Shown here piece by piece: positions 1 to 7,767 of a DNA stretch of 43,887 nucleotides. The number at the start of each line of letters is the position of its first letter. Positions within the stretch are counted from its first letter, which is position 1. Under the pieces are notes generated by a model. That model was not told the DNA's origin, ran no database searches, and saw only the letters and a program-made list of their open reading frames with translations. A program made the translations under genes and the position numbers. The DNA comes from JAYVJH01 sp043777595. Its GTDB lineage: Bacteria > Bacteroidota > Bacteroidia > Cytophagales > Spirosomataceae. The stretch covers positions 1-43,887 of the forward strand of contig JAYWHT010000056.1 in assembly GCA_043777595.1 (NCBI GenBank), in the 5' to 3' direction.

Positions 1-97
1 ACTATCTGGTTCATGGTTATCTCTATTTTGGTTTTGCAACCTTGAGATAACCATTTTTACCCTTTTTTCAAAATAATTCTACTAGCACAATCCGTTA
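1..97. repeat. Left copy of 97-base terminal inverted repeat
   Basis: These 97 bases are identical to the reverse complement of the last 97 bases of the window. Identity stops exactly at base 98. The repeat contains an 11-base perfect hairpin (13-23 with 44-54). Read on the minus strand, an ATG at 12-14 overlaps the hairpin arm and opens a frame (MNQI...) that leaves the window. This is consistent with the outer end of an insertion sequence or other repeated gene. An exact-length match at both contig ends is also what an assembler leaves where it meets a repeat. The element itself is not visible. Confidence 0.85.
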
Positions 98-223
98 AGT
101 TATTAAAATTAAAACACCGTATTAGTTTTGAATAAGTATTTGATTATTATAAAAACAATAAAGCCTGCTATAAAATAAACGACATTTGCGGCTGTAACAA
201 GATCTTTATTGCCAAATCACATT

Positions 224-1459
224 ATGCCTCTCATCACCAACGATGCCGTTGTACTCGGTCTTTTGCTCAGTATATTGGCAGTCATTTTTTATACATCGAC
301 CTTCAAAGGTTTTTTTCAAAAATTGTATTTATTTTTTCCGCCCTTGTTATTTTGTTACTTTTTGCCTGGGCTTCTCAATTCTTTTGGGGTAATATCTGGT
401 GAAAAATCACAGTTGTATCGAGTTGTATCTCAGTTTTTTTTGCCGGCCTGTTTGGTTTATTTTACATTAGGAATGGATTTTAAGGCAATAGCCAAACTCG
501 GCCCCAAAGCAATAATCATATTTTTGGCAGGTGCAGCAGGAATCATGGTCGGTGGGCCGTTGGCAGTCTGGATAGTCAAGCAGTTTAGCCCCGAAACAGT
601 AGGTGGTATCGGGCCAGATGCCGTATGGCGAGGGCTTTCGACTATTGCAGGAAGTTGGATAGGAGGCGGTGCAAACCAGACAGCACTCAAAGAAGTGTTT
701 AGACCAAGCGATGCGCTATTTTCGCAGGTTGTAGCGGTTGATGTCGTTATTGCCGAACTCTGGATGGCGTTGCTAATTTATGGTGCTGGACACGCCACTC
801 GAATAGATAAATGGCTCAAAGCTGATAGTAGTAGTATTGAAAAACTAAAAAACCAAATCGAGGCCGACCAACAAAATAACCAACGAATACCTACTCTCAA
901 CGACTTAATACTGATTGCAGCAGTAGGATTTGGCGTAACGGGCATGGCACATTTTTTAACAGATTTGATTGTGCCTTTTATCAAAAACAATTACCCAGAT
1001 TTAAGTCAATATGGTCTTGATACGCCTTTTTTCTGGATTATTAGTCTGGCTACCAGCATCGGTATCGGCTTGTCGTTTACGCCACTCCGCAAACTCGAAC
1101 ACGCAGGCGCTTCACGGATAGGAAGTTTGTTTTTATATATTCTGGTAGCAACGATTGGTATGAAAATGAATATATTGGCCGTTGCCAACAACCTTGGCTT
1201 GTTTGTGGTTGGGCTAATCTGGATGTCTGTACATGCCTTTGCTACTATATTGGCCGCCAAATGGACAAAAGCACCTTTTTTCTTTGCTGCCGTGGGGTCG
1301 CAGGCCAATGTCGGTGGTGTGGCTTCGGCTTCGGTAGTGGCTTCGGCTTTCAATCCTTCATTGGTTACGGTTGGCGTATTGCTCGCTATCTTTGGTTATG
1401 CCATCGGTACATACTGTGGCTATCTGACGGGGCTGATGTTGCAATGGGTAAGTCAATAA
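224..1459 (+). CDS. DUF819 family multi-pass membrane protein
   Basis: This is an integral membrane protein of about 411 residues with roughly ten hydrophobic segments. It matches the DUF819 (YjcL-like) family, whose members resemble secondary carriers but whose substrate is unknown. Recognisable family features are the Gly-rich stretch around SWIGGGANQ near residue 145 and the closing Gly/Ala-rich segment around VGSQANVGGVASASV. I chose the ATG at 224. A TTG five codons upstream (209) is possible but adds nothing typical of the family. The gene stands alone and converges on the prenyltransferase gene with 8 bases between the stops. Family assignment is firm; transport function is only inferred. 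Confidence 0.85.
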   Translation: MPLITNDAVVLGLLLSILAVIFYTSTFKGFFQKLYLFFPPLLFCYFLPGLLNSFGVISGEKSQLYRVVSQFFLPACLVYFTLGMDFKAIAKLGPKAIIIFLAGAAGIMVGGPLAVWIVKQFSPETVGGIGPDAVWRGLSTIAGSWIGGGANQTALKEVFRPSDALFSQVVAVDVVIAELWMALLIYGAGHATRIDKWLKADSSSIEKLKNQIEADQQNNQRIPTLNDLILIAAVGFGVTGMAHFLTDLIVPFIKNNYPDLSQYGLDTPFFWIISLATSIGIGLSFTPLRKLEHAGASRIGSLFLYILVATIGMKMNILAVANNLGLFVVGLIWMSVHAFATILAAKWTKAPFFFAAVGSQANVGGVASASVVASAFNPSLVTVGVLLAIFGYAIGTYCGYLTGLMLQWVSQ

Positions 1460-1467
1460 TAGAGATT

Positions 1468-2346
1468 TTATACTATTGCCATTGTAGCCATTCCGAGTAG
1501 CATAACGAGCTTACAGATCTGGCTCAGAGCCGCATAATGTTGTCTTGTATCTGCATATACCAATTTATAAACGAGCCAAGTTGTCGGAATCAACAACACC
1601 ATAAAAGCCCAAGCCAAACGTAGATTATGTAGCCCGTTGGCCACCCAAAAGAGTATTGGAATAAAACAAGCTACCAAAAAATATATAAAATATTTGGTTG
1701 GCCTCATTCCCCATGCAATAGGCAGGGTGCGGCAACCATGAGCAATATCGCCACGTACATCTTCCATGTCTTTGATAATTTCTCGGACGAGCGTAATGCC
1801 AAAAGCAAACCCAGCATAAAGCACCACTAAGTTGGTATGTTGGTGATAAAACGCTGACAGTACCAGCAACGACAGTGCCGTCATGAACGACACTAATACA
1901 TTGCCAATAAAAGGTTGTCTCTTGAAATAAGACGAATATGCCCACAGTAAACTTACCGATACAATGTTTACAATAAAAATACTTTTGCTAATATAAAGTC
2001 CTATCAAACAAGCCACTACGTTTAGAGTCTGGTGTGTAACCATAGCCACTCGTCTCTTAAAATGCCGACCAATAATGACCCGCTCAGGTTTATTGATGGT
2101 GTCTATTTTTATATCAAAATAATCGTTGATGATATAGCCTGCCGCCGCAATCAATATAGTTGAAAAACAAATCAGAAATAGCTTTGGAGATTGAATGGTC
2201 AGAAACCAATCTTCGTTAGGACGTATCAAAAACACGACAGTCAAGTATTGTGTTAGCACAATCATCAGCAGATTGGGCCAGCGCACCAATCTGACGAGGT
2301 TGCGAATATATCGTTTGGCGGTGAGGTATGTTCTTGAACGATTCAC
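1468..2346 (-). CDS. UbiA-family prenyltransferase (geranylgeranylglycerol-phosphate type)
   Basis: This is an integral membrane enzyme of 292 residues that would transfer a polyprenyl group from a prenyl diphosphate to an acceptor. Two Asp-rich motifs of the UbiA superfamily are plain: NDYFDIKIDTINKPERV near residue 95, and the DMEDVRGD motif near residue 190, where Mg-diphosphate binds. Bacteroidota proteins with this pattern are usually annotated as geranylgeranylglycerol-phosphate geranylgeranyltransferases, related to archaeal lipid enzymes. The actual acceptor here cannot be read from sequence. It lies 35 bases after the small secreted-protein gene on the same strand, but has its own -7-like box at 2363-2370. 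Confidence 0.85.
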   Translation of the reverse strand: MNRSRTYLTAKRYIRNLVRLVRWPNLLMIVLTQYLTVVFLIRPNEDWFLTIQSPKLFLICFSTILIAAAGYIINDYFDIKIDTINKPERVIIGRHFKRRVAMVTHQTLNVVACLIGLYISKSIFIVNIVSVSLLWAYSSYFKRQPFIGNVLVSFMTALSLLVLSAFYHQHTNLVVLYAGFAFGITLVREIIKDMEDVRGDIAHGCRTLPIAWGMRPTKYFIYFLVACFIPILFWVANGLHNLRLAWAFMVLLIPTTWLVYKLVYADTRQHYAALSQICKLVMLLGMATMAIV

Positions 2347-2362
2347 TAAATGCTATTTATGC

Positions 2363-2370
2363 CAAAATTA
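2363..2370 (-). promoter_or_regulatory. -7 promoter box (TAATTTTG) of the prenyltransferase gene
   Basis: Read on the minus strand this is TAATTTTG, a full match to the Bacteroidota TAnnTTTG element, 16 bases before the ATG. I do not see a convincing -33 TTTG at the usual distance. Confidence 0.5.
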
Positions 2371-2381
2371 CACCAAAAAAA

Positions 2382-2843
2382 TCAGTACGTTGCCTGATAG
2401 TCAATCAAAAAATCAATATTTGTCCATTGACGGCGAGATACTCGAACCATAAAAATATTCATCGAATCGTCGAACTGATTGGCATATAGTCCATCTTTTT
2501 CTTTTGTAAATAATGAATAATAACCAACTGGTAGCTTTATTTTGAATTTACCATCTCTACCAGTTTTTACTTTTGCAATCAATTTTGTAGTTATTTTACT
2601 AAAAAATGGCATCTTAGTTGCATCGGTTTGGCTTTCATTAGTGAGTTGATACACATAGATTTCTCGCTCTATGGGGCTGCCTTTTGAAGCCGTTAAAGCA
2701 ACTTCTGGCGAAGGCATCAGATTGCCGCTTTTCCGTAATACTACACCGCCAATACCTTGATTAGCCACTTTTTTTGTTTTTTGAGCCAACGAAATAATTG
2801 AAACAATAACGCTCAAAAAAAATAGAATTATATACCTTTTCAT
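2382..2843 (-). CDS. Small secreted protein, carboxypeptidase-regulatory-like
   Basis: This 153-residue protein begins with a clear signal peptide (MKRYIILFFLSVIVSIISLAQ, cleavage after the AQ region). The rest looks like a single beta-sandwich. The stretch KVKTGRDGKFKIKLPVGYYSLF is the usual core of carboxypeptidase-regulatory or SpaA-like domains, in which a short ligand or peptide loop is displayed. No catalytic residues are apparent, so it is probably a periplasmic or surface structural protein. It is transcribed away from hisF, with only 33 bases between the two starts, so the promoters overlap. Function unknown; the fold call is moderate. Confidence 0.7.
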   Translation of the reverse strand: MKRYIILFFLSVIVSIISLAQKTKKVANQGIGGVVLRKSGNLMPSPEVALTASKGSPIEREIYVYQLTNESQTDATKMPFFSKITTKLIAKVKTGRDGKFKIKLPVGYYSLFTKEKDGLYANQFDDSMNIFMVRVSRRQWTNIDFLIDYQATY

Positions 2844-2864
2844 ACCTTACCAACGAAACTTGCG

Positions 2865-2872
2865 TACTTTTG
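2865..2872 (+). promoter_or_regulatory. -7 promoter box (TACTTTTG) four bases before hisF
   Basis: TACTTTTG matches TAnnTTTG and ends only 4 bases before the hisF ATG. Transcription starting about 5 bases downstream would give a leaderless or nearly leaderless message. No -33 TTTG is seen. Confidence 0.5.
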
Positions 2873-2876
2873 TTTT

Positions 2877-3728
2877 ATGCTTACAAAACGAATCATTCCA
2901 TGTCTTGATGTAAAAGACGGTCGGACAGTCAAAGGGGTCAATTTTATAGACTTGCGAGACGCTGGCGATGCCGTAGAACTTGCCGCAATTTATGCCCAGC
3001 AAGGGGCAGATGAATTGGTTTTTTTGGACATAACAGCTACCGTTGAAGGGCGCAGTACGCTTGTTGAACTCGTCAGGCGAGTGGCGCAGACTATAAATAT
3101 TCCGTTTACTGTTGGAGGGGGTATTTCGTCTATCGCCGACGTGTCTGCATTGCTCAATGCAGGTGCAGACAAAGTTTCTATAAACTCAGCCGCCGTCCGA
3201 AATCCTGACCTTATCAATCAACTTGCTTTGGAATTTGGTAGCCAGTGCATTGTAGTAGCCATCGACACGAAAGCGGTCGTTCATGGGTCATTAGTCATGG
3301 GTCATGAGGGAGAATTAGTCATTGGTCATGGGTCAATGGTTGAAGTAGAAAAATTAGTCAATCGTCAATCGAAAACTCATCTCGTCCACACCCACGGTGG
3401 GCGCAAAGCTACTGATATTGAAACCATTGGCTGGGCCAAAGAAGTAGAAAATCGTGGAGCAGGCGAAATTCTTTTGACATCGATGGACTCTGACGGAACA
3501 AAACAAGGCTTCGACGTTGAGTTACTGAGCATTGTTTCGGGTGCGGCCAATATCCCTGTTATAGCCTCTGGTGGGGCGGGTACAATGGAGCATTTTTATG
3601 ATGTGTTTACAACAGGAAAAGCCGATGCAGGGCTGGCGGCAAGTATTTTTCATTTTAAAGAAATCGAAATACCCGCACTCAAAAAATATTTACATTCACA
3701 AGGCGTTGCTATGAGGCTTACATTATAA
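2877..3728 (+). CDS. hisF: Imidazole glycerol phosphate synthase subunit HisF, with inserted loop
   Basis: HisF is the cyclase subunit of the HisFH enzyme in histidine synthesis. It uses ammonia from HisH to convert PRFAR to imidazole-glycerol phosphate and AICAR. Both catalytic aspartates are present: Asp11 in IIPCLD and Asp130 in VVAIDTK. The phosphate-binding parts (VGGGIS, IASGGAG) are intact too. The protein is 283 residues, about 30 longer than the usual 251-255. The excess lies right after Asp130, at about residues 133-166, where relatives have a short hairpin leading to the THGGRK segment. The extra DNA is a 7-base tandem array (3281-3370) that stays in frame. No other his genes are in the window. 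The downstream DUF2141 gene starts 8 bases after the stop. Confidence 0.95.
   Translation: MLTKRIIPCLDVKDGRTVKGVNFIDLRDAGDAVELAAIYAQQGADELVFLDITATVEGRSTLVELVRRVAQTINIPFTVGGGISSIADVSALLNAGADKVSINSAAVRNPDLINQLALEFGSQCIVVAIDTKAVVHGSLVMGHEGELVIGHGSMVEVEKLVNRQSKTHLVHTHGGRKATDIETIGWAKEVENRGAGEILLTSMDSDGTKQGFDVELLSIVSGAANIPVIASGGAGTMEHFYDVFTTGKADAGLAASIFHFKEIEIPALKKYLHSQGVAMRLTL
3281..3370 (+). repeat. Heptamer tandem array inside hisF
   Basis: Units of the form TCATKRG follow each other at 3281-3308 (four units) and again at 3319-3339 (three units), separated by 10 bases. A second pair, GTCAATC twice, occupies 3357-3370. The array is read in frame and encodes Gly/His/Met/Val-rich sequence (HGSLVMGHEG...). 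It coincides with the length excess of HisF over its family. Confidence 0.85.
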
Positions 3729-3736
3729 TTCAAATC

Positions 3737-4153
3737 ATGAAAATAATCCTAATCGGTACATTACTTTATTTTTTGACACTTGCGCCAATGCAAAAACTGA
3801 CTATCGAAATCACCAACATCAAGCAAGCCAAAGGAACAATGAACGTGGCGATTTATGATGCTAAAAGTGATTTTCCAAACGAGAAAAGCCCCACTTTTTT
3901 TCGACTTATTCCAATACCAAATACAGACAATCTCAAATTTACAATCGATGTACCCAAAGGTCAATATGCTGTTGCTGTTTTTCAAGATTTGAACAATAAC
4001 AATAAATTAGATAAAAATATCGTTGGTTTTCCCAAAGAATCCTACGGATTTAGTAACGACTTTCGCCCCAAGTTTGCCGCTCCCAAATTTGAAGATTGCG
4101 CCTTTGATGTCGGTACATTGCCCCAAAAGACCATCATCAAAATAGGGAACTGA
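3737..4153 (+). CDS. DUF2141 domain secreted protein
   Basis: This is a 138-residue exported protein with an N-terminal signal sequence of about 18 residues (KIILIGTLLYFLTLAP). Most of the chain is a DUF2141 domain. The family pattern is clear: a first strand ending in MNVAIYD, then a PKGQYAVAVFQDLNNNNKLD segment that reads like a calcium-type Asp/Asn loop, then GFPKESYGFSND. The biochemical role of DUF2141 is not established. It lies 8 bases after hisF and 23 bases before the ABC exporter gene, which has its own promoter box. Confidence 0.85.
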   Translation: MKIILIGTLLYFLTLAPMQKLTIEITNIKQAKGTMNVAIYDAKSDFPNEKSPTFFRLIPIPNTDNLKFTIDVPKGQYAVAVFQDLNNNNKLDKNIVGFPKESYGFSNDFRPKFAAPKFEDCAFDVGTLPQKTIIKIGN

Positions 4154-4164
4154 GATAAAATCTG

Positions 4165-4172
4165 TAACTTTG
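4165..4172 (+). promoter_or_regulatory. -7 promoter box (TAACTTTG) four bases before the ABC exporter gene
   Basis: TAACTTTG is a perfect TAnnTTTG match and is followed by only 4 bases before the ATG at 4177. This is the same geometry as at hisF and suggests a leaderless transcript. Confidence 0.5.
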
Positions 4173-4176
4173 CCCA

Positions 4177-5997
4177 ATGAAAATCTATTGGCGCATATTG
4201 TCTTACGCTCGGCCACTTGGTCGGTTTATTGGCCCCTATTTTATTACTTCGCTATTGGCGAGCCTGTTTGGCGTACTCAACTTGGCGCTCATTCAGCCCT
4301 TACTCAACGTACTATTTAGCCAAGTGTCGCAAGCTGCCACACCGCTCACAGCAGACATGGGCTATGGCCAATATGCCGTAGCGTGGGGGCAAAACTACCT
4401 GAGAGAACTGGCCGAAACCGATGGTAAAATGTACGCCCTTTATGTAGTTTGTGGTGTAATTATATTTTCGGTTTTGGTGTCTAATATTTTTCGTTATTTA
4501 TCTGTTCGGATAATCGAAAAATTTAAAGCCCATACCGTGGCACAGTTGCGGCAGGCTGTTTTTGACAATGCCGTTCGGCTCGACCTGTCTTTCTTTTCAA
4601 ACGAGCGCAAAGGTGACCTCATGTCTCGTATCACGACCGACGTTCAAGAAATCGAAAACTCAGTTGGGCGGGGGTTTAGTGCCTTGTTCAAAGAACTATT
4701 TACGCTTATCTTTTATTTTGTAACGCTTTTTATGATGTCGGTCAAGCTCACGCTTTTTACGCTTGTCATCATTCCGCTTTCGGGAGGCATTATTGGTGTA
4801 TTGTCCAAAAAACTCAGAGAGTCAGCCGTTGAAGTACAGCAGCGGTTGAGTAATATTATTAGTATTTTAGATGAAATTTTTGGTGGAATTAGGCTCGTAA
4901 AAGCATTTAATGCCGAAAATTTTGTAAAAAATCGTTTTGCCGAACAAAACCAAGGCTATCGCCACTCCTTGCTAAAAATGCTATTTCGGCAAGAAATCGC
5001 CCCTCCGTTGTCAGAGTTTTTTGGTGTTTCGGTCGTTGCGGGTATCATGATTTATGGTGGTTCAATGGTTTTGGCGCAGCAGTCGGCTTTGGCACCAGCT
5101 ACATTTGTAACCTATATCGTTATTTTTTCACAAGTGTTGCGGCCAGCCAAAGAAATCTCAAACGCCATTAGTGGTATTCAGCGGGGCATTGCTTCTGGCG
5201 ACCGTATTTTGGAACTGGTAGATGCAAAATCAGGTATTGAAGACAGTAAAAATGCTTTGATTTTGTCAGAATTTAAAAGCCAAGTAGAGTTCAAAAATGT
5301 ATCGTTTGAGTACGAGTCGGGCGTGCCTGTCTTGCGAGATGTATCGTTTATCATTCCCAAAGGCAAAACCGTGGCATTGGTCGGCTCGTCGGGTGGTGGC
5401 AAATCTACATTGGCCGATCTCGTTCCTCGTTTTTATGACCCAACAAATGGCCAAATTTTGATTGACGGACAAGATTTAAAACACGTTTCGTTGGTCAGCC
5501 TTAGAGACAAAATGGGAATTGTTACCCAAGAATCTATTTTATTCAACGATACTATTTTTAATAATATTGCGTTTGGAACAGACGCAACAACCGAGCAGGT
5601 AGTCGCTGCGGCCAAGATTGCCAATGCCCACGATTTTATTTCAGAACAACCCGATGGCTACCAAACCACCATCGGCGACCGTGGTACAAAACTTTCGGGA
5701 GGCCAACGCCAACGACTAAGTATAGCACGGGCAATTTTGAAGAACCCACCGATTTTGATTTTAGACGAAGCCACCTCTGCGCTCGATACCGAATCTGAAA
5801 AATTGGTACAAGATGCCCTCACACACTTAATGAAAACCCGTACAACACTTGTCATAGCACATCGCCTAAGTACCATTCAGCACGCCGATGAGATATTGGT
5901 AGTGGGTAACGGCCAAATTGTAGAGCGTGGCACACATAACGAACTGCTCAATTTGGAGAACGGATTTTATAAAAAACTGAGTTTGATGCAGGGCTGA
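4177..5997 (+). CDS. MsbA-type ABC exporter (fused permease and ATPase)
   Basis: This 606-residue half-transporter has an N-terminal six-helix ABC exporter domain (about residues 15-330) and a C-terminal ATPase. Walker A is GSSGGGKST near residue 403. The Q-loop is in VTQESILFND. The signature LSGGQRQR is near 505, Walker B is ILILDEATSALD, and the switch His is in IAHRLST. It should act as a homodimer in the inner membrane. Close relatives in this phylum are called MsbA or lipid A exporters, but substrate cannot be deduced: lipid, peptide or drug are all possible. Just after its stop comes a heptamer array (5999-6026). Confidence 0.9.
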   Translation: MKIYWRILSYARPLGRFIGPYFITSLLASLFGVLNLALIQPLLNVLFSQVSQAATPLTADMGYGQYAVAWGQNYLRELAETDGKMYALYVVCGVIIFSVLVSNIFRYLSVRIIEKFKAHTVAQLRQAVFDNAVRLDLSFFSNERKGDLMSRITTDVQEIENSVGRGFSALFKELFTLIFYFVTLFMMSVKLTLFTLVIIPLSGGIIGVLSKKLRESAVEVQQRLSNIISILDEIFGGIRLVKAFNAENFVKNRFAEQNQGYRHSLLKMLFRQEIAPPLSEFFGVSVVAGIMIYGGSMVLAQQSALAPATFVTYIVIFSQVLRPAKEISNAISGIQRGIASGDRILELVDAKSGIEDSKNALILSEFKSQVEFKNVSFEYESGVPVLRDVSFIIPKGKTVALVGSSGGGKSTLADLVPRFYDPTNGQILIDGQDLKHVSLVSLRDKMGIVTQESILFNDTIFNNIAFGTDATTEQVVAAAKIANAHDFISEQPDGYQTTIGDRGTKLSGGQRQRLSIARAILKNPPILILDEATSALDTESEKLVQDALTHLMKTRTTLVIAHRLSTIQHADEILVVGNGQIVERGTHNELLNLENGFYKKLSLMQG

Positions 5998-5998
5998 A

Positions 5999-6026
5999 AG
6001 TGAGTAGTGAAAAATGAATAGTGAAA
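5999..6026. repeat. Intergenic heptamer array after the ABC exporter
   Basis: Four 7-base units (AGTGAGT, AGTGAAA, AATGAAT, AGTGAAA) begin 2 bases after the stop codon. The rest of the gap to 6121 is AT-rich, and I see nothing else in it. Confidence 0.75.
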
Positions 6027-6121
6027 AAATTATAATTACTTCTAATGAATATAATGCACTCATTTTCAGTTAATTACTTTCAATTGAATCTACGTGTTTT
6101 ATAGTACATACTTCCAAAAAA

Positions 6122-7351
6122 ATGAAAAAATTACTTCTTTATCTTTCAGTTTTCCTGTTTTTAATTCAAGGGGCTTTGGCGCAGGGTTACTTGTCGTTGT
6201 CGGGCAAAATTGTTGATGCTCAGACCAAAGAGCCAATCGCTAATGCCTACGTTGGGCTTCTGAAACGAGGAACTGGAACGATTAGTAACGAAGATGGCCA
6301 ATTTGTGTATCGGTTTCCACGTATTGCCAACGACTCGGTGTTGGTGGTGGCGGTGGCTGGTTATCGTACTTTTCAGCAAAAAGCATCTTCGTTTGCCGCC
6401 AACCAAAAAGATGTTTTGATAACCCTCGAACCCGCCCGCCCGCAGGTTGTCGATAGTGGTTTTGTCAAGCGTTTTGAAGCCCGTGAATTGGTGGCTGCCG
6501 CACTACGAAAAGTAAAAGCCAATGCCTCGCCCCAGCCGTATTTACTGATTGGTTTTTATAAAGAAACATTACAACAAGATGGCCAATATATAGAAATCAA
6601 AGAGGCGGTACTTCAGTCCGAAAAAGACCCTCGGCCAAAAATATTGATTCCTGAAAAAACCAAAGTAGTCAAAAATAGGATTTTCCAGAACGATAACCGC
6701 TCTAAAATACTCGAAGGATATGCTTTCCCGAATGGTACTTCTATTGTTACTCACTCGATGGACGTAGGCTTGCCCGAATATCTCGAAGGCAACGCTATGT
6801 ATGACTACAACTATCAACTCGACGATACACTGACTTTTTATTTGGACAAAAGTGTATTTAGAGTTAGATTTTGGCCTCTGTCCACCACAGCGAAGGGCGC
6901 ACGGGTCGGCATTATGACTATCAACGCTGCTGATTCGGCCATTGTCAGAATCGAATATGACTTTACGGCCAACGGCATGAAAGACATATTGAACACAGGA
7001 ACAATGGACAAAATACTGGGCGACAACAAACGTACTGCCAAACGGCTTTATACTTGTATCAACTACAAACCGTATATGGGCAAGTGGTATTTGCAAGATT
7101 ATCAGTTGTTGCTGAATACAGAATTTAAACGAAATAAAATAACGTTAGCGGGGCTAATCAGAGTGCATTTTGTAACGACCGAAATCATGAAATCGAACGG
7201 GGGGCGAGTGGCTGAGAGCGATATATTACTCAACACCGATGACTTTTCGTTGCAAACAATTCCCAAATATGACGATAGCATCTGGGCGAATTTCAATTAT
7301 GTGGTTTCGACCGAAGCCATGCGGCAGATTGTTAGTGCCTTGAAGAAATAA
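6122..7351 (+). CDS. Secreted carboxypeptidase-regulatory-like domain protein
   Basis: This 409-residue protein has a signal peptide ending near FLIQGALAQG. It is followed by a carboxypeptidase D regulatory-like beta-sandwich at about residues 25-100 (LSGKIVDAQTKEPIANAYV ... GTISNEDGQFVYRFP). That is the domain used at the N terminus of TonB-dependent receptors and DUF5686 proteins. The remaining 300 residues resemble the region after this domain in Bacteroidota proteins of unknown role, with strand-rich sequence but no TonB-dependent barrel of full length. It may be periplasmic or outer-membrane-associated. It stands alone and ends in a strong bidirectional terminator. Confidence 0.75.
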   Translation: MKKLLLYLSVFLFLIQGALAQGYLSLSGKIVDAQTKEPIANAYVGLLKRGTGTISNEDGQFVYRFPRIANDSVLVVAVAGYRTFQQKASSFAANQKDVLITLEPARPQVVDSGFVKRFEARELVAAALRKVKANASPQPYLLIGFYKETLQQDGQYIEIKEAVLQSEKDPRPKILIPEKTKVVKNRIFQNDNRSKILEGYAFPNGTSIVTHSMDVGLPEYLEGNAMYDYNYQLDDTLTFYLDKSVFRVRFWPLSTTAKGARVGIMTINAADSAIVRIEYDFTANGMKDILNTGTMDKILGDNKRTAKRLYTCINYKPYMGKWYLQDYQLLLNTEFKRNKITLAGLIRVHFVTTEIMKSNGGRVAESDILLNTDDFSLQTIPKYDDSIWANFNYVVSTEAMRQIVSALKK

Positions 7352-7358
7352 AATAAAA

Positions 7359-7388
7359 GAGCCTCGCACAATGTGCGAGGCTCTTTTT
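7359..7388. terminator. Bidirectional intrinsic terminator
   Basis: An 11-base perfect stem (GAGCCTCGCAC with its complement, arms 7359-7369 and 7373-7383) has a 3-base loop. It is flanked by AAAA on one side and TTTTT on the other. It serves the two convergent genes ending at 7351 and 7409. Confidence 0.9.
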
Positions 7389-7408
7389 ATGTGCATTGGT
7401 GCAACTAA

Positions 7409-7588
7409 TTACTTAGCAGCAGTTGTGTCAGCAGAAGCTGAGTCAGCAGCCATGGTAGTATCAGCAACCATTGCAGTGTCAGCTACCATAGTAGTTGAGT
7501 CAGCAGCAGCAGTTTCTTCTTTTTTAGCACCACAAGCAGCTAATGAAAGCATACCTGCTACGAACAATAATGACATTACTTTTTTCAT
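7409..7588 (-). CDS. Tiny Ala/Thr-rich lipoprotein
   Basis: This 59-residue lipoprotein has a type II signal peptide (MKKVMSLLFVAGMLSLAAC). Cys20 is the predicted lipidated residue, within lipobox LAAC. The mature part is only about 40 residues and is low in complexity. It repeats Met-Val/Ala-Ala-Asp-Thr units and is rich in Ala, Thr, Asp and Ser, so it is likely disordered. It resembles the small entericidin-like lipoproteins common in this phylum, whose function is unknown. I chose the ATG at 7588 because the lipobox then lies at the expected distance; a longer upstream frame has no signal sense. It has a good promoter upstream and a strong terminator after it. Confidence 0.8.
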   Translation of the reverse strand: MKKVMSLLFVAGMLSLAACGAKKEETAAADSTTMVADTAMVADTTMAADSASADTTAAK

Positions 7589-7616
7589 ATCTTTGGTTTT
7601 TTTTAAGTTTACTGTG

Positions 7617-7649
7617 CAAATGTACGATGATAAAAAGCATATATCCAAA
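7617..7649 (-). promoter_or_regulatory. Promoter of the small lipoprotein gene
   Basis: On the minus strand TTTG (7646-7649) is followed after 21 bases by TACATTTG (7617-7624). Both Bacteroidota promoter boxes are present with near-consensus spacing, 28 bases before the ATG. Confidence 0.65.
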
Positions 7650-7716
7650 TTTTATTAAAAATATTTTAATTTTTTTTTAATAAAATATTTTAATTTCTAA
7701 AAAATATTTATTTTGA

Positions 7717-7767
7717 CACGAAGTGTAACTTTTTGTATTATTTTTGTGCAAAAAGTTACACTTCGTG
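7717..7767 (+). promoter_or_regulatory. 19-base perfect inverted repeat flanking promoter and start of the DUF4143 gene
   Basis: Arms 7717-7735 and 7749-7767 are perfect complements (the first starts CACGAAGTGTAAC). The 13-base loop carries TATTTTTG (7739-7746), a TAnnTTTG match. The right arm ends exactly on the GTG start codon at 7765-7767. It could be an operator on either side of the -7 box, or an RNA or DNA fold that hides the start. Confidence 0.75.

Noticed and set aside
3281..3370. Frameshift or sequencing error as the reason for the long HisF.
   Set aside because: The frame is unbroken on both sides, both catalytic residues and the downstream motifs are intact, and the extra DNA has clear period-7 structure.
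7371..7658. Plus-strand frame across the small lipoprotein gene.
   Set aside because: It is the complement of the Ala/Thr repeats and starts inside the terminator; the minus-strand gene has a lipobox and a promoter.
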